Positions 54,067-62,273 of a DNA stretch of 64,000 nt are shown one piece after another (position 1 is the stretch's first letter; every line of letters begins with the position of its first letter). The DNA is taken from positions 173,189 through 237,188 of the forward strand of contig NZ_QWEY01000008.1 of assembly GCF_003443995.1 (NCBI RefSeq). The letters are read 5' to 3'. The notes below the pieces were generated by a model, which was given only the letters and a program-made list of their open reading frames with translations, did no database searches and had not been told where the DNA came from. This stretch comes from Pseudotabrizicola alkalilacus (GTDB lineage Bacteria; Pseudomonadota; Alphaproteobacteria; Rhodobacterales; Rhodobacteraceae). The translations under genes were made by a program, and so were the position numbers.

Positions 54067-54420
54067 ATGCCCGCAAACAAGGCAAAAGCCCAAGACCCCA
54101 CCGCGCCTGTCACGCAAAAACTGGCCGTACCGGACCTTCCCACAGCCGTTGGCACCATGGCCGTTCAGGCATGGGTGGAGATGGGTGCCGAAGCGGTCCG
54201 GTTCGTCCAAGACCGGCTGCAACAGGATATCAAGACACAGCAGGCAATGCTGGCCTGCACCAGTCTGGAAGAGATGCGGCAAATCCAGTCCGAGTTCTTT
54301 TCTGCCGCGCAGGAACAGTACGCGGCCGAAGCGGTCAAGATGCTGGACCTGATGGGCAAAGCGGCGTCTGGAATGACGGCCTCGACATCAGCGCGGCGCT
54401 ACGATGATGTGCCGCTGTAG
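54067..54420 (+). CDS. Phasin family protein
   Basis: The 117-aa protein starts at ATG 54067 behind a strong RBS (AGGGAGGAG). It is predominantly helical, with phasin-like amphipathic segments VQAWVEMGAEAVRFVQDRLQ and EEMRQIQSEFFSAAQEQYAA. Phasins coat polyhydroxybutyrate granules. Its place beside the host-attachment-family gene and Crp/FNR genes suggests a low-oxygen or carbon-storage regulon. Confidence 0.82.
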   Translation: MPANKAKAQDPTAPVTQKLAVPDLPTAVGTMAVQAWVEMGAEAVRFVQDRLQQDIKTQQAMLACTSLEEMRQIQSEFFSAAQEQYAAEAVKMLDLMGKAASGMTASTSARRYDDVPL

Positions 54421-54600
54421 GAGCGACAGGGCGGTGGCTGCGCGGGCCGCGCAATCGCGCGGAACCGGGTTCCGGAACGCGCGCTCGATCCCTGACCGTT
54501 CCCCGGTCAAAGCCGATGCCTGCACTGTCTGCTCTCAATTGCAGGGTCGATCCGAGATGGGCCGCGGCGCAGTTTCCGGCCTTTGCACAGTTTGGCGGGG

Positions 54601-55341
54601 CTAGCCGTCCTGAAGCGTCAGATCATCGCCAGAGGCGGCGATCAGCGCCTGCTCGTCGATAATCCTGAAGTGGTGGGGATCGACGATCCGCAGAACACCC
54701 ATGTCTTCAAGCTCATGGAAAGCCCGGCTCAGCGTCTCTGGCCGCGCGCCCAGATACTGCGCCAGATCCTTGCGCGACAACGGGACATGCACCACCGCAT
54801 GATCGCCCGTTCGCTTGAACCTGGTGCGCCGCTGCAGGATGCTCAGGAACGAGGCGACGCGGTTCACCGCCCTGCGTCCGCTGATCAAGAGCAGCCATTC
54901 GCGTGCAGCATCGACCTCATCCAGCAGGTGTACCAGAAACAAGCGTTCCGCTTCCGGGTTGTCCCGCAGAACCTGCTCGAAGAATGCCCGCGGGAAGGAC
55001 AGGATCCGCGCTGCCGACAAGGCCTCGATCCGGTAATTCGACGGGCCATCGAACAAGCGCCCGTAGATGTCCGTCGGAACCAGCAGCCCGACGATGTGCT
55101 TCTTGCCATCCTCAAGAACCTGAACCATGGCAAGCGTTCCATCCAGCACATAGCCGACATCCTCGGACCGCGCCCCGCGTTCAATCAGCGTGTCCCCCAC
55201 AGCCACGTCATGCAACGTCGCTTGCGATAGAAGCCGTTCCGTCACATCTGGGTGAAGCGCGTCCAGCAGTTTTTCCAACAAGCCATTGCCATGGCTGACC
55301 GCGGCCTTTAGCGCGCGCGCTGTCGTCATTTGCTCAGGCAT
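54601..55341 (-). CDS. Crp/FNR family regulator without iron-sulfur cysteines
   Basis: The 246-aa protein starts at ATG 55341 (MPEQMTTARALKAAV); an ATG 12 bases later and a longer frame to 55446 are alternatives. A cyclic-nucleotide-binding-type sensor fold (GDTLIERGARSEDVGYVLDG, IVGLLVPTDIYGRLFDGP) precedes a C-terminal HTH with LSRKDLAQYLGARPETLSRAF. The E-x-x-S-R recognition helix is that of FNR/FixK/DNR proteins, which read TTGAT half sites. No cysteine is present, so direct Fe-S oxygen sensing is excluded. It diverges from a second Crp/FNR gene. Confidence 0.87.
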   Translation of the reverse strand: MPEQMTTARALKAAVSHGNGLLEKLLDALHPDVTERLLSQATLHDVAVGDTLIERGARSEDVGYVLDGTLAMVQVLEDGKKHIVGLLVPTDIYGRLFDGPSNYRIEALSAARILSFPRAFFEQVLRDNPEAERLFLVHLLDEVDAAREWLLLISGRRAVNRVASFLSILQRRTRFKRTGDHAVVHVPLSRKDLAQYLGARPETLSRAFHELEDMGVLRIVDPHHFRIIDEQALIAASGDDLTLQDG

Positions 55342-55439
55342 GTCCTGGACCCCGCTTTTCCGGGCAAAGCGCGGATCTGAAAAACGCACCACCGGCTCAA
55401 CTCCACTTTTCACCCTAGCCAGCCTTTGGCCCGCTGTCG

Positions 55440-55453
55440 TTGACAACGATCAA
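55440..55453. promoter_or_regulatory. FNR-type box between divergent Crp/FNR genes
   Basis: TTGAC-AACG-ATCAA is identical to the box at 53413. It is 99 bp from the start of the minus-strand regulator and 147 bp from that of the plus-strand one. It implies auto- or cross-regulation by either Crp/FNR protein or by a genomic FnrL. Confidence 0.75.
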
Positions 55454-55599
55454 TGTCCGCTCGCCCGGACAATGCCATCTTTTCATGCGTGAGGCGGGTG
55501 ATTCGCTGTGGGGGTGATCGTTTGGGCGATCGTCAGTCAGACCACCAAAGCGGCACCGCCCAAAACCCGGATGACTCGGGCAGACGTTGGGGAAAGAGG

Positions 55600-56442
55600 A
55601 TGGCACAGCTACTCAAGGAACCGTGCGAGGTGACCAACCGGACCCTTGTTCAACCCGGCAACCTCGCCTGCCGAAAGATCAATGGCATGCGATGCGGACT
55701 CCGGCTTGGCAAGGCGATGATCTGCGGCGATGCAAGACACCGCGAAGACCGGGCCGTTGACAGTGAGGTGATATCTGGCGGGGAAAGCAGTCACGATGTC
55801 TGGTTCATCAGATCGGGCATCCTGCGCCTGCAACGCCATGCCTATGACGGGCGTCGCCAGATCCTGTCGCTGTTCTTTCCCGGCGAGATCGTCGGATTTG
55901 ACGGAGAGTTCCGCGAAGGGGTTTCTGTCCAGGCGGCCACGCAAAGCGGCCTGTGCCGCATCAACCGCCGCTGGTTCGACAGGATGGTGGATCAGAATGA
56001 CGACTTGCGGGCCGAACTCTTCCGCCAGAAACAGGATCAGCTTGACCGCCTGCATTGGCTGACGTGGTCGCTTGGCGCATTGGGACCAGAGGAACGGCTC
56101 TGCGCCTTTCTCGCGCTGTCCACCAGATTCATGCCCTATCAGCCGCTTCCCGATGGCACCGGGGTTCTGTCGGTCTACCTGGCAAGAAAGGACATCGCCG
56201 ATTTGCTGGGAACCACGGTCGAATCGATCAGCAGGATCGTTCACAAACTGTCCGAGGCCGGCATCATCGAGATCAGGGATCCGGCGCATTTCAGACTTCT
56301 CGACATATCCCGGCTGATCGCCATTGGAAACATCGACGGACTCTTCGAAAGAATGACCACCGGCATTGCCAGACGAAGCGGCCAGCTTGCCAGTCTGGCC
56401 CCAACAGAGGCTGAGGTTTCCGCTTGCTTCTGCGGTCGCTGA
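55600..56442 (+). CDS. Crp/FNR family regulator with unusual N-terminal cysteines
   Basis: The 280-aa protein starts at ATG 55600 (MAQLLKEPCEVTNRT) with RBS GGAAAGAGG. The sensor domain includes VWFIRSGILRLQRHAYDGRR and LSLFFPGEIVGFDGEF. The C-terminal HTH is LARKDIADLLGTTVESISRIV, matching the FNR recognition helix. Cysteines at 9, 24, 32 and 42 are spaced 14-7-9, unlike the C-x2-C-x5-C of FNR, so a variant metal or Fe-S site is possible. The C-terminus also ends in a CFCGR pair. Confidence 0.87.
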   Translation: MAQLLKEPCEVTNRTLVQPGNLACRKINGMRCGLRLGKAMICGDARHREDRAVDSEVISGGESSHDVWFIRSGILRLQRHAYDGRRQILSLFFPGEIVGFDGEFREGVSVQAATQSGLCRINRRWFDRMVDQNDDLRAELFRQKQDQLDRLHWLTWSLGALGPEERLCAFLALSTRFMPYQPLPDGTGVLSVYLARKDIADLLGTTVESISRIVHKLSEAGIIEIRDPAHFRLLDISRLIAIGNIDGLFERMTTGIARRSGQLASLAPTEAEVSACFCGR

Positions 56443-56794
56443 CCGGGTGCGCCGATATGGTCAGCGTCACCAGAAACCGGCTTTCAGAAAGAACTGGAAC
56501 AGGACCGGAAAGAGCGGAATCGAGGCAAAGCGGGATCATCTGATCCGGCCTGCTCTGCATTCGGATGCAGCCCTGATCACCCTTCTGACGATGACATGAC
56601 GGCTTTTGCAACCAAGGCACAGATCTAGAGGCTGCCCCGAGCGACGTCTTGTGCTAAAATCCCCGGACCGGATGTGCCGTTGTCCGGTGGATACCCATGC
56701 CCGCCATCAGGACAGGCATTCACATATTGATATGTTTTATCCGCTATAAGCGATGTTCTAAAGGCATGCTGACAAAGAATTTCCGGGAGTTCTG
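56443..56794. other. 352-bp intergenic region with two palindromes
   Basis: No open frame here looks coding. GGATCATCTGATCC (56533-56546) and ACATATTGATATGT (56722-56735) are perfect palindromes. The second lies in an AT-rich stretch about 60 bp before the next gene and is a plausible promoter-proximal operator. Confidence 0.5.
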
Positions 56795-57304
56795 ATGGAT
56801 TGTCTCAAGCGATCAACCGTACTGGCCCTTGCCAGCTTTTCCCTGCTGACAGTCCTGCCTGGCGGCACAACCTCAGCGCGGTCTGACACGCCGGGGGCGG
56901 TGCTTCTGACCGTTCATGGTCCCAGCGGCGCACAGGACCTGAACCTTGCAGATCTGGATTCGTTTGATCAACACAGCTTCACCACCTCGACGATCTGGAC
57001 CACCGGACTGATGGAGTTTTCCGGTCCGGCCCTGACGGATGTGGTGGCCTCCGCCGGATCTGGCACCGGCGGACTGCGCTTGCGGGCCGCCAATGATTAT
57101 TCGATCACGCTGAACCCGTCGATGCTGGAGCCGCGTGCCCCCATCATCGCCACCCGCATCAATGGCCAGACCTTCACCTTGCGCGAACGCGGCCCGCTGT
57201 GGCTGGTGTTTCCCTATGACGCCCATGCGCGGTTCCGCACCGAGCAGATCTTTGCCGCCAGCATCTGGCAACTGACCGACATCGACGCCGCTTCCGCGCC
57301 CTGA
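56795..57304 (+). CDS. Periplasmic molybdopterin-binding-fold protein (sulfite oxidase-like domain)
   Basis: The 169-aa protein has an N-terminal signal (MDCLKRSTVLALASFSLLTV) with RBS CCGGGAG. The mature part LNLADLDSFDQHSFTTSTIW, MEFSGPALTDVVASAG and GPLWLVFPYDAHARFRTEQI fits the short oxidoreductase molybdopterin-binding domain proteins of Rhodobacteraceae. The catalytic cysteine of true sulfite oxidases is not seen. Such genes often precede a sensor kinase or diguanylate cyclase; here mobile DNA begins 36 bp after the stop. Confidence 0.75.
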   Translation: MDCLKRSTVLALASFSLLTVLPGGTTSARSDTPGAVLLTVHGPSGAQDLNLADLDSFDQHSFTTSTIWTTGLMEFSGPALTDVVASAGSGTGGLRLRAANDYSITLNPSMLEPRAPIIATRINGQTFTLRERGPLWLVFPYDAHARFRTEQIFAASIWQLTDIDAASAP

Positions 57305-57339
57305 CGGCCAGGCCGCTTTGCCCTGCAAACAGGCGTTGC

Positions 57340-57470
57340 TGTAAGTTGGACCATAGTTGCTGCCAAAGCGCCAATTTTCTCCAATGAAATCAATGGCGAA
57401 ATTTGTCTTGGGTGCAAAGGTTTTTGCCACTCGGGGCAAAGGTTTGACAGGCGCCCAGAGAATGCGAAAA
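57340..57470. repeat. Transposon end repeat, copy A
   Basis: About 130 bp here match 59591-59718 in the same orientation, with the inner part almost identical (TTTGTCTTGGGTGCAAAGGT then CTCGGGGCAAAGGTTTGACA, then GGCGCCCAG). Internal short repeats of GGGCAAAGGTTT suggest several transposase binding sites, as in Tn7-like ends. Confidence 0.8.
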
Positions 57471-57562
57471 ACTATTTCGTTTACGCAAGGGAATCGGGGT
57501 TCTGGCCAGAGCAAATCCCTCGCAAAAGGCGGCATTGCAGTAGCGAAGATGCACCGTTGAAT

Positions 57563-58386
57563 TCACTGCCAGCGCGGACGTGCTTCCAGCACCGACGCAT
57601 GATCGAGACGCCGTGTCACTGTGCGTAAATTCGGGACCATCCCCTGCTTGATCGCGGATGCCAGCGCGTGCTTCACCGCATCGATCGAAATCTCCTGCAG
57701 CCCGCGCCGCCGCCCCTCCCGGTCTGCGAACGCCTGCAACTGCGCCAATGTCAGATTTTGGAGACGCACCACTTGGCACCGGCTGATCAGCGGGTCAGCG
57801 GGTCAGCGGGTCAGCGGGTCAGCGGGTCAGCGGGTCAGCGGGTCAGCGGGTCAGCGGGTCAGCGGGTCAGCGGGTCAGCGGGTCAGCGGGTCAGCGGGTC
57901 AGGGAGAACGTTCATATCGTTTGACGTCAACACCCAGTCGATCCAGCTCATGTCGAAAGGCAGGCGCAAAGCAGGGCAATTCCAGGACGCTGCGCTGGAT
58001 TTTTCCAGAAACGGCAAAAGCGCCTCGGCAAGCCCAAATGACGCATCCTTTGACGATCTGGCGGTGGCCGCTTTGTCGATCTCGTCGATGACGAAGATCG
58101 GATTTGCCCCCTGGGTTCTCATGATCAGATCAAGCGGTCGGCCGATTATGCTGCCACTCCATCCTTTCTGAAGTCCTGTGATTCCGAAAGATGCCTGCTC
58201 GCCCGTCGCATCCAAGACCATACCTTCCACGCCTAGCAGCCGTGCAAGAGCGCGGGCCCAACTCGATTTCCCGATTCCTGGCGGACCATCAAGCAGCAAG
58301 GGCTCAAGGCGGAAGCCGATCTCTCCCGCCAAGGCCGACCGACGCATCGCATTCCAAACGATGGTCGCGGCTTCCGCCTCCGATCT
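57563..58386 (-). pseudogene. AAA ATPase remnant disrupted by an 8-bp tandem repeat
   Basis: Reading on the minus strand: LLLDGPPGIGKSSWARALA (Walker A), FVIDEIDKAATA (Walker B), EALLPFLEKSSAASWNCPAL and a sensor-1-like VLTSNDMNVLPDPL belong to a Lon/CbbX-like AAA ATPase. The frame then enters the repeat and stops (LTR-stop). Beyond the repeat, ISRCQVVRLQNLTLAQLQAF continues the same protein to position 57563. The N-terminus is fused to an AIPR fragment, so both ends are damaged. Confidence 0.75.
57792..57902. repeat. Tandem repeat of the 8-bp unit GGGTCAGC
   Basis: Thirteen full units plus a 7-base partial unit run without error from 57792 to 57902. The unit also matches the flanking sequence on the minus strand (CTGACCCG next to CTGATCAG), so it looks like expansion of one original unit inside the ATPase gene. 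Eight is not a multiple of three. Any extra copy also creates an in-frame TGA. Confidence 0.95.
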
Positions 58387-58832
58387 GCGCCGGGCCCGGA
58401 TGAAGCTGCGGATGTTGGATTCCAGTAGCCGGCCCCCCATCTTTCGTAGAGTTTGGCCAGTTGCCGCCCGCGGATCACGGCCAGATAGGACGGGAAGGCG
58501 GTGTCGTCGCCCGACGCGATCAGGGCCGGCAGCGCACCGCCGAAATCGCGGTCGAACCGCACCACGATCTTTTCACGCGCGCCTGAAGTCTCGATCCGGT
58601 GGAAACGGGTCAGATCCCAGATGTTGTAGGTGACGGGGATCTCGGGGATCGCTCCGGCCAGAACCGCGTCGATCCGGGCGCTGTAGATGGCGTTGGTCAC
58701 GAGGATGAGCTTGACCTTTGTGACCGACTTCCATGCCGATGCGATCATCTGCGCCGTGCCGGCGGCAGGCATTTTCGGGTGAAGCCCGTCCCGGAATGTC
58801 CGGCGCAGGGAAGCGGCCACTAAATTCATCAC
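58387..58832 (-). pseudogene. AIPR (abortive infection phage resistance) gene fragment
   Basis: On the minus strand VKLILVTNAIYSARIDAVLA, IPVTYNIWDLTRFHRIETSG and FPSYLAVIRGRQLAKLYERW are typical of AIPR proteins. The frame is then lost at a run of six Gs (58438-58433) and continues one base out of phase as GGRLLESNIRSFIRARR. A seventh G would restore YERWGGRLLESNIRSF. The C-terminal two thirds are replaced by the AAA ATPase sequence. AIPR proteins act in phage defence. Confidence 0.75.
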
Positions 58833-58847
58833 ATGGCTGAATAGACG

Positions 58848-59565
58848 TTACGCATCCGCGGCATTGATCGTCGGTGGCGCGTCCTGATCGAACATCTCGA
58901 ATATGATGACGCTCAGCACGCCGTCCGCAATTCGCTGTAGCGCGACACGGCCGAACCAACTGCGAGCCAAAACCGCCGGTGGGTAACCACGGTTTCCCGA
59001 CAGACGCTCTCTCCGCACCGAACAGTCCATCATGCGCTCAGTTGCTGGATCTTGCGCTTCAAGCCAGTGAAATCATGGGTCTGTTAATCCGATGCATCAT
59101 TTTTGGCATCAGAAGCCGCGCGATGGTAACTTTTATGGTCGTTTTACAATTCTCCACCCGCAAGCCCGACCGTTTCCATCCCGGTATCCCAGTAAGTGCG
59201 ATCCAACCAGGAGAGATGGTTTCCCTGATGACTTGAGGAATTGATCGCCGACCGCCCGTCCATGAGTAGGCGTTAGCGGGCCTACGACAGCAATGACGGA
59301 CTTCAGCTATCAGTGTGCGCCAGATCCCGGCAAGCTGCCTAGTCGAGGCACGGCACCAACGAGTATCAAGGATTTAATCAAATTTGCGCCCGTTCTCGGG
59401 CCAGACCGTGGTCAGCCGGATCCAACTTTCGCACGCGGCACGCCTGCTTGGCCAAGCATTCAACTGCTGCCAAAGTGCGAGCCTGCTTCCGAAGGTAGCC
59501 CCCGCGAAATCAACGACTTACAAAACCTTTGCCCCGAACCTGCTAAACTTTACCCTAAACGGCAG
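58848..59565. other. Remnant region of element X without a clear gene
   Basis: A minus-strand open frame at 58848-59033 (61 aa, with SWFGRVALQRIADGVLSVIIF) reads like a protein fragment but I cannot place it. From 59034 to about 59480 I see no gene; base composition is lower in GC than in the first 56 kb. From ~59484 to 59585 the inverted end repeats of element X begin. Confidence 0.5.
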
Positions 59566-59590
59566 CAACTATGCCCCGATTTACAAAGAT

Positions 59591-59718
59591 TGTAAGTCGG
59601 GGCATAGTTACTGCCAAAGGCGCAATATTATCCAATAAAATCAATACCGCAATTTGTCTTGGGTGCAAAGGTTTTTGCTACTCGGGGCAAAGGTTTGACA
59701 GGCGCCCAGGGAATGCAA
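59591..59718. repeat. Transposon end repeat, copy B (tniQ-side end)
   Basis: TGTAAGTCGGGGCATAGTTA starts the end at 59591 and forms a near-perfect 24-26-bp inverted repeat with the right end of element X across AAGAT (59586-59590). The 5'-TGTA tip and 5-bp spacing fit Tn7/Tn5053-type elements, which duplicate 5 bp. The tniQ gene ends 60 bp inside. Confidence 0.8.
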
Positions 59719-59742
59719 AAAAGGGTCCGCAATTGCGGACCC
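59717..59742 (-). terminator. Rho-independent terminator of the tniABQ operon
   Basis: On the minus strand GGGTCCGC-AATT-GCGGACCC (59742-59723) is a perfect 8-bp stem with a 4-base loop followed by TTTTTT. It lies 37 bp after the tniQ stop, inside the element end. Confidence 0.85.
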
Positions 59743-59778
59743 TGTGCGAAGGTCGAATCTTTCAGGGAGGGTAGTGGG

Positions 59779-61284
59779 CTACGGACTGCCCCCGTCGCCG
59801 GTTGCCTTTTGCCGAAAGCCCACGACGTCCGGCACCAGGACTCGGATTGCGTCCAGCCGGGGATCCGGACGCGCCCGCAATGCTGCAATCTTTCCTGACA
59901 GCACTGCTGAGATCAACTCGGCCGTTGTCCCACCATGACGTTGGCACGCTTCACTGACCGACAGTGACTGCTCGCGCTGCTCATCATTCACAAGTGGCAG
60001 TGCGCCGATCCGGGCGAGTAAATCATCCAGAACGCGCCTTGCGAAAATCACACCGCGGACCGCACCGGGAGCATCTGCCGGGATGACGGCAGGCAAGATG
60101 CCGGCGCCATAAAGGGCCAGTGTTTGGTTCTGGGTGCCGCCAATGTATTCCGGGACCTTGGCCAAGGGGATCGCATCCTCGTAATCCGTTACCAGTTGCT
60201 CCACATCCTTGACCGGAAAAACAAGGCGTCCACTTTCGGCGTCTGTTGCTCCTTCTGGCACCAGGCCCAGCTTCTGCATCAGCCGCGACATGCGGCGTCG
60301 ATCGACCTTCAGGGTAAGAGCGAGGCTTTTCACGGAGTGAAGGCGCCGTTCTGTCACCACCTCGCCAAGCAGCCTTTCGCCCTGCATATATGCATCGTGA
60401 TCCAGGATGTGCTCACGAAGAATCTTGCGGATCGGCCCCGGAGCAATGAGCTGCGAACGGCGGTCGATCCAGTCGTAGAGCACTCCATACATCGCCAAGG
60501 GGCCTGCCTGAACGGCGGTGGCGAGGGCTTTCTTCCTGATATCGTCCAGCCCCGCTTTGACCGCGTCCGGACCCTGTTCATAGATGCGAAAACCGGTTTC
60601 AAGGGCCGCGCTCAGCTCAAGGCGTGTCAGTTTCCCCGGGCGGATATCCTGACCATGCTCAAGGACCATGCCGAGATGTTCCGATGCATTCAGCACCTGT
60701 TCGATGCTTTGGTCATCAAGCCAGGTTCCGGAGGGTGCCGAATTTAGCCGATTATGCAACCATGCGACATGCCGACCAATATTGACTGTGAGGCTCGACA
60801 TTTCAGCAAGTTCGCGGCCTCCGGCCTGATCTACGGCATCCTCAATGTTCTCCGTCCCCTCGTGGGAAACTTCCACAAGGGTCGATGAGTGCTTTGGGCA
60901 GATCATAATTGACCCAAAACACCACGCGAGTCGGTGCCGCCACGCTGTGGGCGGGCCATCTTCTTGCAAGCAGTGCGGGCAGAACTGTCGAACACGCGAT
61001 GCCAGACCCGCACGGGAGAAGTCTTCCCCACGGAACACATTGTGACGGGATAGCGCCCGAACCGTGCCTGCCAACAGAGCTTCCGGATCCTCCCCCACCG
61101 CCGCCGCGAATGTCGCAATCTCCTCGGTGTGACCGGCCGCGAAGCGTGAGGGCTTCAACCCGCAATCTGCAAGCAAGCGACCAGCAGGCTGCCCGGTGTG
61201 CAGCATGGAGAGGCGGGTTGCATAAGACTGCACCGTTTCCGCCGGATCATAGGGCATATGAGGAGTAAGCATCTTGATCATCAC
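59779..61284 (-). CDS. tniQ: TniQ family transposition protein
   Basis: The 501-aa protein has the TniQ N-terminus (PAETVQSYATRLSMLHTGQP) and zinc ribbon (FCPHCLQEDG, then MICPKHSSTLVEV). A longer C-terminal region contains an HTH-like SVKSLALTLKVDRRRMSRLM. TniQ/TnsD proteins help select the target site and in some Tn7 relatives bridge to targeting modules. Its ATG overlaps the tniB stop by 4 bp. Confidence 0.88.
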   Translation of the reverse strand: MMIKMLTPHMPYDPAETVQSYATRLSMLHTGQPAGRLLADCGLKPSRFAAGHTEEIATFAAAVGEDPEALLAGTVRALSRHNVFRGEDFSRAGLASRVRQFCPHCLQEDGPPTAWRHRLAWCFGSIMICPKHSSTLVEVSHEGTENIEDAVDQAGGRELAEMSSLTVNIGRHVAWLHNRLNSAPSGTWLDDQSIEQVLNASEHLGMVLEHGQDIRPGKLTRLELSAALETGFRIYEQGPDAVKAGLDDIRKKALATAVQAGPLAMYGVLYDWIDRRSQLIAPGPIRKILREHILDHDAYMQGERLLGEVVTERRLHSVKSLALTLKVDRRRMSRLMQKLGLVPEGATDAESGRLVFPVKDVEQLVTDYEDAIPLAKVPEYIGGTQNQTLALYGAGILPAVIPADAPGAVRGVIFARRVLDDLLARIGALPLVNDEQREQSLSVSEACQRHGGTTAELISAVLSGKIAALRARPDPRLDAIRVLVPDVVGFRQKATGDGGSP

Positions 61285-62273
61285 CCGCGGTGTTCGAGAA
61301 GTTTGCGAAGATCCGGCCAGACGCCAGGGTCAAACGGGGTTGGCTCGCCATCCATACCGCCCTGCAAACGCCAGGTTCGCCATGCGTCATCAAGCGTCAC
61401 CGCAGATCTGCCATTGACCAAGGCCCGGCGGATCGTTGCCTTCGCGAAGGCGATGGATCGGCCCAGACCTGCCTTCTGCGAAAAAACAACGCGTTCGGCA
61501 AAGAACGGATCGTCGGGTGGCAAGAGGTCAAGCTTGTTGCAACAAACCTCGATGAACCGCTTCAGGCGTTGCATATCGGCCCCACCGACCAGAACACGCT
61601 GCAGGCGCTGGCGCAAACGGTAGCGCCGGAAGGTCTCCGGGTCAGACGCAATGCGTTCTTCCAGCAGCGGCACGCCGGACAGGATTACGGCGACTGCGCC
61701 ATCCCCCTGCAGCAGGTTCTTCAACGCCTGAAGAGCCCCCGCGCTGTCGCGCCCTGTCCCGCCCCGCAGCAGGTGGTGCCCTTCATCGATCCAAAGGAGT
61801 GCTACGCCGAGCATCTTGAGGCGATGACGGGCGATCGGCCATGCTTCGTGTGCCTTTGTGCGTTCGGACAGCCGCGTGTAACCGGTCTTGACGAGGATAT
61901 CAGACGCAAGGCTCTTGATGGTTGCCTCTGGTGCGACGGTGATGTGGATGTAATTTCCCGAGGCCCCATTCGTCATCAATTCCAGGGACGGCACAGCCGA
62001 CAGGTTGCGCTCGATCATGACCGACTTCCCGTCGCCGGACTCGCCGATCACCTGCATGCCGAGCGTCTCCCCGTTCAGGGGGTCTCGCACGGCGAGCGGC
62101 AATAGGCTGCCATCGGCGCCGATTTTCAGGATTTCACGAAGGAACTCCTGAAAATCGTCGTCGCGGGCGTTCCTCAGATATCGTGCTGTCAGCCAGTCCC
62201 TGCGACCCTTCAGGTCATGGGCGGCAGGCGGGTCTGCAACGGTAGGAGTGGTGATTTCAATCATTGGCATCAT
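61281..62273 (-). CDS. tniB: TniB/TnsC-like AAA ATPase of transposition
   Basis: The 330-aa protein has Walker A GESGDGKSVMI, Walker B VALLWIDEGHHLL, and SGVPLLEERIASDPETFRRY near sensor 1. TniB assembles on target DNA in an ATP-dependent manner and recruits the transposase. It overlaps both tniA and tniQ by 4 bp, forming a translationally coupled operon. Confidence 0.9.
   Translation of the reverse strand: MMPMIEITTPTVADPPAAHDLKGRRDWLTARYLRNARDDDFQEFLREILKIGADGSLLPLAVRDPLNGETLGMQVIGESGDGKSVMIERNLSAVPSLELMTNGASGNYIHITVAPEATIKSLASDILVKTGYTRLSERTKAHEAWPIARHRLKMLGVALLWIDEGHHLLRGGTGRDSAGALQALKNLLQGDGAVAVILSGVPLLEERIASDPETFRRYRLRQRLQRVLVGGADMQRLKRFIEVCCNKLDLLPPDDPFFAERVVFSQKAGLGRSIAFAKATIRRALVNGRSAVTLDDAWRTWRLQGGMDGEPTPFDPGVWPDLRKLLEHRG

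Larger units (their letters stand above)
57340..59585. mobile_element. Element X: segment bounded by inverted transposon-type ends, with decayed cargo
   Basis: The left end TGTAAGTTGGACCATAGTTG (57340-57359) and the inverted right end TGTAAATCGGGGCATAGTTG (59585-59566, minus strand) are related to the tniQ-side end at 59591. Inside lie the AIPR/AAA remnants and no transposase. The flanks (GTTGC left, AAGAT right) are not a matching 5-bp duplication, so it may be a rearranged or non-autonomous element mobilised by the tni proteins. Confidence 0.6.

Noticed and set aside
57792..57902. Regular repeats as a CRISPR array
   Set aside because: The unit is 8 bp with no spacers; it is a simple tandem repeat.
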